Assembly: GCA_017506865.1 (NCBI GenBank)
Contig: JAFCMP010000069.1
Span: forward strand, 248,001 to 312,000
Origin: Tribonema minus
Lineage: Eukaryota > Sar > Xanthophyceae > Tribonematales > Tribonemataceae
DNA length: 64,000 nt
Direction of reading: 5' to 3'
Made by a program: the position numbers and the translations under genes. This document shows positions 20,281 through 32,800 of this stretch, one piece after another; positions within the stretch are counted from its first letter, which is position 1; each line of letters opens with the position of its first letter. A model generated the notes under the pieces. The model saw nothing but the letters and a program-made list of their open reading frames with translations. It was not told where the DNA came from and ran no database searches.

Positions 20281-23200
20281 TCATGGCGCTGTGGAAGCCG
20301 GGTTGATGTTTGGTACCGAGATCTGCTGCTGCTGCTGCTGCTGCGGTCCCTGCCCTTGCTCGCTTCCTTCGGCCTTCTCTTTGTCCGCCAGCGCGCGCAG
20401 CAGCGACGACAGCGCGCCCATGTCCACCTGCCGCGTGCAGTGGACGAAGCAGACCAAGCAGAAGCACACCCAGTCAGCAGAGCGATATTTGGCATTCATG
20501 CAGCCCACAAGGCAACATGAAGTGCAGCATGTGGAAGCACGTGAGTAAGGAGCGATTGCAAGTCAAGACACAGGGTCTGTGCGCATATCTCCAATATATA
20601 GACCGCGCGGTCATAAGACCACTGCAGGGGTGCGGCAAAGGCACACGAGATCGGTGCAGAAGCCAGGGTGTAACATAACACCACAAGCACATCAACGCAA
20701 TGGTTTGCAGCTCCGTCCCACTGCGTTCCACAACGATAAAAAAAAACCATAAATGTCATGTGTACTTCTATATTACAATGACGGCACAGCTCCTGCCTGC
20801 GGAAGGGCTTGAGCATGCTTTCCTTGCTGCAGTGCCGCCGCTCGCATGCAAACTGCAGAACATGAGGAACCATGCGTGATGCGTCTAGTCTCTGCGGACT
20901 CCAGCTTCGGGCTGCAGTGAGAGTGAAAGTGCACCTGACCCTACTGGCTCCATAGCTGGGGCTAACTCAATCGAAGTCCCAAAAACACCAGAAGTCATGT
21001 AGACCCTGATTTAAGCCTGACCCAAGCTTTTAACTCAGCTCACTACATCAGTGCTCACCGGCTTTGGCAGGTAGGCATCGCAGCCCCAGCGCGCGGCGTC
21101 GATCGCCGAGTCCTCCGCGTCAGCGCTCATGCTGATGATGAACTGACGGCGCGGGGGCGCGTCTGGCGGGAGGCCGCCCTCCCACTCGCGCAGCAGCCGA
21201 ACCTGCGGCGCGTCGCAGGGAAAACGATGCGTGCGCGCAAGCAGTGAGCGCTGGTGATCGCTGCAGCAAGCGCCAACAGCATCAGCAACCCCCGCAAAAG
21301 TGGGCGTAGGCAGGCGACCTCAGCGCTGCCCGCAAAGTGAGAGCTGCCTGCGGCCTGGCTCTGTTGACTGCAGGAAATTGTGCACACGTGCGCGGACGCG
21401 ATGCCACTGTGATGTGGCACACACATCACCTGTGCCCTCGCGTAATGCAGACATGCTGCTCAGCATCGTAAAAAGCATTCACACAAGTGGCGCACACGTT
21501 CGTGAACCGACAGCAGTCGGTGTCAGCTGCATGAAAGGCACAGCACGCCACCATCGACCACGCGAATGTGTCAACTGTAAACAATCCGGCTCTGCTGCGC
21601 GTGGATGCTTCAGCAGGAATGGCGGCAGAGGCCACTCGTCGCTTAGCGAACTCGTCGCTTTCACAGCAGATGTGCGAGGGCAGCACAGCCACATGCGTGC
21701 TGCAGGGTGCCTCCGAATACGGGGATGAGCTCTTGCAATCACACACAAGGCTTGAGGCTGTCAGCATGCACTCCAACTGCTAGTATAGTATGAGTCCGAT
21801 GCTGAGTCACGGCCTCTCTGGTGCCACGAAAGTGATCCTTCCACAGGCCCTGACACCAGCAGCCTGATTCGCGCTTCTTCAGGAGCACCGGTGCACCTCA
21901 GGGGCCATGCTCACAGATGTGAAACCACATGTGAAACGCAGGGGGGCACGCATGAGTGAGCCAACATCAAGACGATGGGGGTTGCACAGGGGGACGCACA
22001 GATGCAATACATACATACCTGCTCGTAGCCGCCCATGACGGGCATGTGCGTGTCGGTGAGCACAGCCAGGAAGCGCTGCGCCCGCATCGCCTCCAGGCCC
22101 TGCGCGCGCGATTCACGGTCAGCAGCAGCAGCAGCAGCAGCAGCAGTGCTCACCGGTCAACAGCAGCAGCAGTGCTTGGCGTTCAACAACAGCAGCAGTG
22201 CTCAGCGGTCAGCAGCAGCAGTAGCAGCGCTCGGCGGTCAACAGCAGCAGCAACGCTCAGCGGTCAGCAGCAGCAGCAGTATTCAGCAGTCCGCAGCAGT
22301 AGCGCTCGACAGGCACCTGTGCACGTGTGCATTGCCCCTCGCAATCCCAACAAGGCAACACTGCGCGCTGCTTGCTGGCGAAACAATGAAGAGGTCCATG
22401 GCAGTCCAAAGTTGAACTTGCAGCCACCCATGCCGCACGCTTCTGCGTATCAGACCACTTTACGTATACACGCTGCACAAGTAATTCGTGCAAGAGGTGA
22501 ATGAATTTACGCAGCTTATGCACGAGTCCATGCAGCACCCCAAACAATTGTCTGCCTGTGCTAGCTAGCACTTTTGTTTTGCGAGTAGCATATGCGCCTG
22601 AACCTTCACGCGCATCACTCCCTGTTGCCGTCACCAATGTGGAACGGTTAATCAGCAGATGTATCTGACACTGGCGACAGCACGCACATTGACACAAAGG
22701 GGTACAAACCTCATACTGAAGTACAAACCTCATGCTTGAAGTCCATACGTACCTGGTGACCGTTGCCAGCAAGCTGGACGTGATAGCCCTGCCTGTTGAG
22801 CATCACCTGCAGGGGAGCGTCACAAGGGCGCAGCGCTCAGCAAACGAGGACTTTGGAACTGTCGCAACAAGCAACAGTATAGGTAAAGGCGCATGCATTG
22901 ATGTCCACAAATGCGACAGACCACACCATTAGCCACCTTGGGTACATGCGTGATGTGACAGTCTACGACCGTTTCGACGTACTTGGTCTGATGATTGCAA
23001 CACGATTGGCCAGACGATGCCAAGGCGTTATCCAACGCCCACCCGGTGCACGATGCATTCAAGTCGCGGGCCACATTCCACGTACACATGCCCTAGCGCA
23101 CATGGAAATAGAATCTCAAGCAATATGCAGCCGAAATGCCCACAGCTCTATATACATAAATGCCTCTGAGTCACCACATTGCCCGTTAACTGTTCTCTCC

Positions 23201-23810
23201 CCCCCCCCCTCAGTGTGTACGCCACGTGCGGCAAACATCTCTTTCAATCTCCACGCAAATCGGTTGCCTGCACGACTGCCACGAGCGCGCCTTCATAAAT
23301 ACTTGGACGCAACCTGCCTGCCATAACCTTCCAGAACCTTCCAGAAGCTTCCACTCACCGCCAGGAATTTGCTCATGGTCGCGTCGTCCTCCACCACCAG
23401 CACCTCCTGCGGCGGTCCCACCGCACCCCCCATATCCCCCCCGTGCTCGTAGCGCATGGAGCGAAACGTGGTCCCCCTGTTCACCGCCCCCTTCCCCCCA
23501 ATCGGGCGCAGCAGCCGCGAGTCGCTGTTGCTGCCGCTGGCGCCGCCGCTGCGCGCGCCCCCGCCGCGGGAGCTGCGCCGCTGCCGCTGCTGCTGCTGCT
23601 GCTGCTGCGCACAATCGCCCTCTGCCGCCTGTATTGAGAGCCCAATGGAGGGGCCGGCGCTGCTGACTTCGGCAAAGTCCCCCTTCTGGGGGCTGGCGGT
23701 TGAGGCGTGTGGCGACTGTGGCGCATCAGCACTCGGCGCTTCTGCGCTGCCGGTGCGGCGGCGGCGGCTGCGCTCGCCGTGCCTGCCGCTGTTGTTGTTG
23801 GACTCGCTGC
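20281..23810 (-). other. receiver (REC) domain and tail of the histidine kinase
   Basis: Five short exons make the receiver: VLVVEDDATMSKFLA (acidic pair) in 23810-23359, VMLNRQGYHVQLAGNGHQ in 22806-22753, FLAVLTDTHMPVMGGYEQ with the phospho-accepting Asp in 22099-22019, FIISMSADAED with the conserved Ser/Thr and YLPK with the conserved Lys in 21202-21060, then VDMGALSSLLRAL and a Q-rich tail ending at TGA 20281. At 21060 the codon after the Lys starts CG where the family has Pro (CC), and the phase is off by one, so a lost C in that codon would explain both. The linker before the receiver (24614-24396 and the start of 23810-23359) is Ser- and Gln-rich. Confidence 0.85.
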
Positions 23811-26800
23811 CTGCAGTGCGCGACGACGTAGTATTAGGGTTTGGGGAGCAAGGGTTGGTGATGGGAACGGGATACGTGTGTGTGGGTGATTGATAGTTCT
23901 TCAGGTACAACGTGTAAAGGAGGGTTGGAGGAGTTGGGGGCGATGATTCCCAGAGTGAGCGATTTGGAGAGTGCTGCCTCACACTGTTGCAGCAGCTCTC
24001 ACGTACATACAGTACATGCATACATGTATAAAAAACTACACCTGCATGAAGCAGCGGCGCCTCCTCCCCAGCCTCCGCGACCCATTGCTGCATGCAAAAT
24101 GCATACCCTACATGCATACACATAGTCTTTCCACGCCCTCAGCGAAAACTCACCAGAAGTACAAGTAGAAACGCGTGTACTTCGACAACAGGAAGAGATG
24201 GCACACCCGTACACACATACATCACAAACTGCACTGTGCAGCACAAAACTGACTTCTCACAAACATCAAAATCCTCAAACTCCTTCTACAATATCTACAT
24301 ACCTGCATGCAGCAGCGGCGCCTCCTCCCCAGCGCTCAGCGACGCATTCAGCGCACATACAATACCTACCTACACTGCATACAATACCTACATACCTGTG
24401 TGCAGCAGCGGCGCCTCCTCCCCAGCGCTCAGCGACCCCCTGAGCTTCCCCCCTCCCCCCAGCTCCGGCGTGACGGTGCCCGAACGGTGGCGTCGCGCGC
24501 TGAGACTCGCGCTTGAGCGCTGCTGCGAGCTGGCAGTTTGCTGAGCACTGTCCTCTCGTAAAGAGGCCGCTGCCGTAGAGCCCGTGCCTTCGAGCTTCGC
24601 GTGAGGGGATCGGTCTGGGGGACGGAGGGTAGGCAGGTAGAGTTTGAGGGTATGTAGGTATGTAGCGAATATATATGTATGTATATACCTCAAGTGAAGT
24701 ATATACTTCAAGTGAAGTATATATATATACTTTTAGGTATGCAGGTATGCGCGTCAGCGGCGCGCGCAACGGAGGGGGGCGTTGGCTGGCATGGGATGTG
24801 AGGGAGGAAGTCACTCAAGTGCTGTTCGAGCAATACGGTCCTGTGTCACAGTCGGTGGGACAAAATGTGGTGTAGATGTGTGGCCGTGAGCACGACGTGG
24901 TGTACCAGCGCTGCGTCATTGTCGTTGGCAGCGTAGCAGCATCCAATGAATGCGCGGTCTGAACACGTACCCATGCAATGTGCCTGCGAATACCTTTCGT
25001 ATGTGCAACTCTACTGTTGCTTAATATGTTCAGGTAGTGCAGGCATGCCTCAACGCTCCACAAAAATTAATCTCTCAAGCTACAGGCACAGATAAGTGCA
25101 ACTTAACCAGTGCGTCACCGCTCTTATTCTGATACACACAGCAGTGCGCCCTCCGCCACCCTGGCTTGAAAGACACACGTAGCGCTCTTGAACATTTGCA
25201 ACGAACAAGACAATGCCTGCCCCGCTGCTCACTGTCAAGACCCGACAGCACGTGCTGCAGCGTTGCGCATCCCTGGCTGAGCCATGTTAGCCCAGCAGCG
25301 CTCAGCACTTGCAGTTTATATTATTGAAGTGCGCGGCAATGTAGCAGTGCTCAGCAATCAAGCATCACTGATTCCCTGACTCTGACGCTGGAGATCGACA
25401 GCAGCACCCACACCATTCACCGCAACGCAGGGGAAAACACCGATGGTGCATCCCATTGTTGTCATCGCACATATGCACATGTGTACATACTGTACAGTGA
25501 TGTTTTGCTTCCTTTGGAAACTGCATTGTTTCCAGAATGTGAAGCCAACATGGAGGTGCCAACCTCAACACCAATTCACAAAGTTCAAGTTTAGCAGGGG
25601 TTGGCGCAAGAAAATAAGCTGTTACGCACCACATACGCTGCTTTTTTTAAATTATTGCTGACGGACAACCCGAGACGGAGCGAAAACTGGGTAGATGGAA
25701 CTAGAGGTTTGCACCTCTAGCGTGGCGAAGCTAGGGGACCAGACAAGGCTCCTGACACGCGCTCCACTGCTACGCTACTGCTCGCAGGTGAGGAAAGGAG
25801 AACGCTACGGATAGCTCGTGCTAAACAACCTGGAGCCTTCCATGTCGCCGCATGGATTGGTTCGAAACCCGCGTCATCACCTTCTACACTACGCGCATTC
25901 AAGAGCGCTGTCACTAGCTGCTGACCTCTGTGTTGGGCTGCCGGCTGGAGCTGGCCTACCGAACACGTGAGACCTTTCCAATACTGAACACCCATGCCTC
26001 GAACGCTTAAAGCTTGCACACAAAAGTCATTTTGACTGGTGGATACGGTGGTATTGTTTGACCCGTGGCCAATTGCTGAGCAGCGGCGACCACGGTTACT
26101 GGTGGAAGGCACTTGCGGCTAACCATCCCTTGTCACCTAGAGCTCTACGATCTTTTGATTTGTTTTCATTCATTGCTGCGTACGCATCAGCTATGTACGT
26201 ATCAGCCTACCCGAGCCGACGAGGAGGTGCCAACCTCAATACCATTTCACAAAGTTCAAGTTCATTTCACAAAGTTCAAGATTAGCATGAGCCGGCTCAT
26301 TCATTATGTATATATTAGCCTACCAGTGTCTGGCAGCGCATCCAAGTCCACGGACGCCGCCATCCCGGCGCTGGTGCTGCTGACGTCGCTGCCGTCCACA
26401 CTGCCAGGACCGCTGCCGCCGACGCCATTAGCACCGCTCAGGTGGTGGCCAGGCGGCGCATGCACCACGACATGTCGAACAGCGTCGCGCTGCCGATCGC
26501 CCTCGTTGTGGTAGTACATGGCGCCAAAGTTGAGGGACCTGCGCACACGGTGAGGATAAATTTGATGTAGGTAGGTTTGTGTGTGTGTTCTGAGAGATTG
26601 TCATCATCGGAGGCTGAATGGGCTGAAGAAAGCGTAGACCAGGCATTCGGGTGGGAGATGTTGAAGTGCAGGAGGCGTACGCTCAAAACGCTGGGGGGGG
26701 GGAGGGGGATACTTCGAACGGAGGCTGCAAGAGTTGAAGTTCAACTTCACCTACAATGTGATCACCATCGATGATGGCGTGCACCAATCCGTCAGTAGCA

Positions 26801-29800
26801 CTTGACGGCCGTTTGCGTGCGTCCGATGTCTTGAAAGCGCGCAGTTGTCGGCTGCGTGCTGCGCACTGCCGAGATGTCGTATGGCAAATGACATGATCGG
26901 TACGTGTCAGTGCAAAGCAGAGGCCAGCTTTCTACAAACAGACCTGTGTCCTGCTTTGTCGACAAGTGCCACTGACGATTGATGGAAGCATACACATAGC
27001 ATGCGCATTTGCCGCACAGGCAACCAACCTTGCACACACAAGGATAACGCACATGCTCCACACTCGACCCCCTTGGATAGCTCTGATCTGTGCACCTGAT
27101 TTGTTGGGGTCACTCTCAACCCTGTGTTCACGCTGACTGAACATACTTTATCGGCTGTTTCTCATCACCGAGCTGTAGAGTAACCATGTAGCCCCTTGCC
27201 GATGGGGGCCTTTTTCAGCTTCAAACCGCGTGTACTCCAATGCGGCAAGCAAACTGCAATAGCAGAAGTTGAAGGTGTTGAGGGTGTCACGCAATCACTG
27301 AGCCAGCCGTCAGAGGATGCGAAGACTGAGTTCATGACTCACGTGTCTGGCCGATAGGGTATGGTGAAGAAGAACACACATCCGCGCCGCTGCGCCACAC
27401 GAGGCAGGGTGCAGTGCAACAAAAGAAGGAGGGAATGGAGGCAAGGCACCAAAAATGAGCGCAGACATTTGGTGAGGTGCTGAACACCGAATTCGACTCA
27501 AGCAATTATACTCACAACGCCTTGCGCAAATGCGTGCCCCCCACAGAAGGGGGGAACAGGGCGAAGGTCCAAAAACAGCATTTGCCAGCACCTCCTGCAC
27601 TTCCTCATCGCTGCGCATACTTCAAGCTGGCCAACATTGGTTGCACGGACGCTAGCGAGCCTGCAGCGGTGAGGGTTAGAGCTAAGGGTTAGGGTTTGTG
27701 CCATGCACAGGAGGCGACATGCTGCTGCCCCTGTGCCGCATTCACAATTGTTCCACTACATGTTTATTTATTATAAGCAAGCGGGATGAGAGAGTTCAGC
27801 ATTTCATGATTAAGGTCAGAAGGTACCGTGGCAATGTGTGACAACAAGCGCCGGCGCACGGACAACACAACCTTGTGTGCTGCACACCAAGTATATACAC
27901 TTCGAAGTATATATATATGAACATCATACGGCGACCATTAGTATTGGTGGAAGGCACTGGCGTCTCACCACACCTTGTCACCTAGAGCTCTACAATCTTT
28001 TGAATCGTTTCTATGAGTGTACAGGAGGTGTCTAGGCATGTATGTACATGCGTATATATTTACATACCTCGGGGTTGTCTTCTAGTCCCACGGTGCCGCC
28101 CAGCACCTGTACCTTCTTCTTGACGCTGTACAAGCCCAGACCAGTGCCGCCGCCCCCCTTTTTCAGCTGGCTGAAGGGCTTGAACAGGACCCCCTGACAA
28201 GCATGAAAGCGGTGATTTGATGAGCACTGAGTTCCCTGACACGCATAACTTCAAAGTGTTAGATGTGAAAACATGAGTGAATGAGCTGCGTGTACAGGGG
28301 AAAGCAGATTTTTTTTCTTCTTCTGAGCGTTCCCACGCACTTGGCGGTTGTGTGGACATGGCAGATGTGTCAAAAGTGGTGTGCTGCAGGGAACTCAGCT
28401 GGCACAACTGCAAGGACAGCACACTGTCAGCAAGATGAGCAGGAAATGTTGACCAGCATGCCACTGCTTCCATGCCAATATGCGAAGGACGACGCGTATC
28501 GACTATTTGCGTACACGCAACCCTATACTTCAAGTACATGCTGCATCTGTGGTCGCGAAGTGCAGCAAGCCATCAGCATCACAGCGCGTTTTCTTCTGAT
28601 GTACACCGATTTGCATGCGTTGATTGGCGAAAAAACGCCCTGCAAAACACAAAACATGTTGTTCAACCATATTCAGCCATGGAGACGTCAACCCCTTGCC
28701 CGGAATCACGTGCCCCTGAGCCTTGTGATGGGGGTGGGGTGTGCACCAACTTCAGGTCGCAGCAACGCAACACATTAGCTGAAACGCACTGACGCACACC
28801 CAGCGTCAGCAATGCATACCTTCTTACATCCATAATACATGCCAAACACACCACACAAATGAAAAAATTAAACACTGTCACATAGGTTCAACTTGAAGTA
28901 CCTTTTTGTCGTCGGGCACGCCCGGCCCGGTGTCTCGGACCTCAAAGCGGAGGTGCTCTGGCGTCTGGCCGGGAACTGGTGCCGGCACCAGAGTCACAGA
29001 CATCTGAATGGAGCCCTGCGTTGTGCATGCGTACGTGCATACGGGGGCAAGGGTTAGGATGAGGGCTAGTTGTGGCACCAGAGTCACAGACATCTGTATG
29101 GAGCACTGTGTTGTTCGTGCGCGCATGCATACGTGGACAAGGGGGTTAGGGTTAGGGTTAGGGTCACTTCTGCCGTGCAGCCGAGGTAGGGTTAGGGTTA
29201 GGGTTGGCTGTCTCATGGCGTCAAAGCATGGCACTGAAGCAGTGGCCCCGCATCACCTGGCCGTCACCGTTGTCATGTCACGGTTGGAGCATTTTAAAAA
29301 AGCAAGAAATTAAAAGGTATATGATAAGTTTATGATGTTCCGAAGTAGGAGTATTAGACATGTGCACGGAGCCCTGTGATACTGAAGGATGCGTACACGC
29401 CGTGCACAACTCTGCAACCTGCTACATACCGTATAATTGCGCAATGACAGCTGGCCATGAGGTGGCATCGCATGATGCCCATCGGTATCGCTTGATGTGC
29501 GCGGGCGTGTGCGCAAACAAAGCAATTTCAACCGGGTCACACAACTTCAACTAACGCACCAACACAATGTGGCAATTAAATGTGAGACAGTGTGTGTCAC
29601 TTGGACGAAGGCAAGGGGGATGGGTACTGATGATCAAGGAGCGTAGGTACAAACCACAGCCTACCCCCTAACCCAAACACTAATGTGACCGTAACCCTAA
29701 AACCCTGTTCCATCTAGAAGGAGTGGCACTGCCTGGCCGGAATGCAGCAGTTTGGCAGAGACCGGCATGTAGTCTAATCATTCTGTAATATCACTTTTCC

Positions 29801-32800
29801 GCACAGCACAGGGGGCTTGCGGTCTCATGGCGGTTGTTGTGGACCACTTCAAAAGAAGTGCTTGAATACTTCCAGTCTACCAGTCATGGCTTCCAGCCCA
29901 AGTCATGTTCCTACCTCAAGTAACCGAAGTATTGAGCTGCATTACATCGAGCTGGCGAGGGTGTTCTTACTACACAACACTTTTCGGAGTCTACTTCGAA
30001 GTATAGTGCACACCAACCAGTAGCGTTCGTGCATAAGTGCAGCAGCGCGTCACCGCTTGAATTTACATCTTTGGTGAGCTTCTGAGCGTTGCTGAGGTAG
30101 TTGATGGAGCACTCCCACACCCAGTCCCGGTCCGTCAGCACAAAGCGGGACACCTGAGCGGGGACAGGGGCACGTATCAGTATAGGAGGGGGGGGGGGGG
30201 GGGGGGGGTATGCATCTCGAAAGAAGCAGGCATACTGTCTGTCAAATGCGATTGCAAGCGTCGCTGCACCTTGAGCAAGCGACACTAACAAAAACGTCTT
30301 ATCTGATATAATGGACACTGTCCGACATTTGCGATGCTCTTGACTGCGTGACCAAAATTGCAGGCCAGCCCCCAACTGGCGAATACGTAATGTTGGTGTG
30401 GCCATCGTTTGCATCACTGCAAGCATCAAATTCGGGAGCAGCAGCGTCTCCACCGCAGTGCCAAAAGTGAGAAGGCTCTGACTGAGCGATTTCTGAGTAC
30501 GATAGGTGTTCTGGCAGTCAGCCGAGCCCTAACCCTAACCCTAACCCTAACCCTAACCCTGCGTGGACCACAATCCTACACAAACGCCTATGCCCTGTGA
30601 CTGCTTGTGAGTGCGTTTCGTAATTGTCAGCCACCCATGCAACTGGCTGTCCCAAATGCGCGGTCACCCCCCCCTTTACTGCCGTGCCGCAAATGCTGGA
30701 CAGTGTCCATTATACTTCGGACACGACGGTATCACACAATTGCAAAGCCCTGCCGGCAGCAACTGACGAGATTATGAATGAGCTGGCGACACTCTTGCGC
30801 TCTCACATGAGCACGCAAGCGCCTTAGGTCCAGAACATAGGTAAAGCCCTGCCGGCATCAGGACAGAGGCTTGCAGATGGTGTCGCAGCAACGCGCATGC
30901 TGCTGCTGTCCATGGCACAGTGCTCAAATGGCAGAACCCTGGCAAAACCGGTGGAACCTTCGCAGACCTGGCAAAACGTTGGCAAATCGCTGCATTTTTT
31001 ACTGTTGCCACTTGAATAATGATGTATTGCCTCACTCGACTTGGCATCAACAATATATACCGACTTACGGCCCATGGCCCTCGGCGTGAAGCCGCAAGCA
31101 TCTGCGTCAGTGCCAGTGCAAGGCCGACACAGCTGAGACTTTGCAATCCTCACCCTTGGGTCGATGTAGAACTGAAACGGCACTTGAGAGGCCCCCGTGT
31201 ATCCAGTCATGATGCGCCGGCACTTCTCTAACACCAGGTCGTGAATGTCGGTGCTGGCTATGTTGGGCACCAGAGCAATGCCTGCGGCGGAGATGGCACG
31301 CGCAGTGGGTAGGTAAGTACGGCTGACATTGCATGGCTCAGCAATGTTCAAGTTGTTCCTGCAGGGCGCTGATGTGCCCTTTGAAGTTCATGCAGGTTTG
31401 GCACGCTGGTTCTCAGTGATGATGTCTAGCAGCACGTGCGTCAACCTAGCCCCAACTTCAACCCTAGTTGAAGCATCACTCACATGGTTGAAACTTAACT
31501 TCAACCCTGATTGCACCATCCCTCACCAGCTCGATGCCAGAAATAGTCCATGGCCTTCTCGCGCCTAAGCGTCATCATGTTGTGCTCTGTTTCCTACGCT
31601 GCAACATTTACCCTATCCCTTATCCTATACCTGACCCTTACTTACCCTTATCCTTAATGCTAACTGTTACTCATGTTTGCCGCAGCATCGCTCACCAGCT
31701 TGATGGCGAAAGTAGTCCATGGCCTTCTTGCGCGTGAGCGTCATCATGCGAACGTCAACAACTGTCACCCTTACACCTGACCCATTATCTAGCTTCAACT
31801 CGATCGCTCACCACAAACCCTAACTTCAACCCTAATCGCTCACCAGCTTGATGTCGGAAGTAGTCCATGGCCTTTTTGCGCTCGAGTGGCATCATGTCTC
31901 GTGCTGTCTCCTACACTGCCACAATTTAACCTAACCCTTGTACTATAGGCAATCCTATTTATCCTTGCCGCAGCACTGCTCACCAGCTTGATGTCGGAAG
32001 TAGTCCATGGCCTTCTTACGCGTTAGCGTCATCATGTCTCTTGCCGTCTTCATAGTCTCCAGCACGTCCCGGTAGTCATTTGACACCACCAGCGGGCTGC
32101 TGAACAGGAGGTCCAGCCCGAGGCTGAAGAAGCACGGGGGAACAGGGGCAGCAGCGCTCAGCAATGTGTGCATCCAGCGCGCGCTTGTCTTTGTTGCATG
32201 CGCACGCAACGCCAGCGCACCCGCACTCAGCCCCTCGCCGCCAATGATCAGTCGCAAGCGGGCAGCCTTGGGTTAGCGTTAAATATGCCGCATCCATAAG
32301 CCACATTACATGCAGGCACCTGCTCAGCACAATTGTTCATGTTGGTGGATGAATGAGGCAGCGATACGGATGATGCTGATGCCTCCAATCACTTTGCAAG
32401 TACAAACTCTGAAGACCAGACCAGACCAGTGAAGAGGGTGCCGGTGTTGCCCTGCTCTAACCCTAACTCACCCTGAGCCGACACGATTTTCAAGCAGCGC
32501 ACGCTCGGAAGGACGAGTGGCTGCAGCGAGCAGCACACCAAGGCATTGCTCAGCACTTTGCCAGCTGAAACAAGATTCTTGGGCATGCATAAGGAGGAAC
32601 GGACAACACTGCAGCAGAGGTATCTGGTAAATGGCGCATGTCTTGCACGCAGTGTGCCACACATGTGGCAATTCTCTGCATCACTCCTGCAGCAGGAACT
32701 GGTACTGAGGACACCATCACACAGCCAAGCAGTTCAAAAACAGACCAGCACGACATGGCGGCGTGATCAGGGTTCATCACAAGGCATGTGGAGCGTCGGG

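Noticed and set aside
22121-22320. CRISPR-like repeat array
   Set aside because: Units are CAG-rich, imperfect and contiguous, without constant repeats and unique spacers, in a eukaryotic intron. It is a minisatellite.
29141-30561. Chromosome end suggested by telomere repeats
   Set aside because: The runs are short, in both orientations and inside introns of a continuous gene, so they are interstitial.
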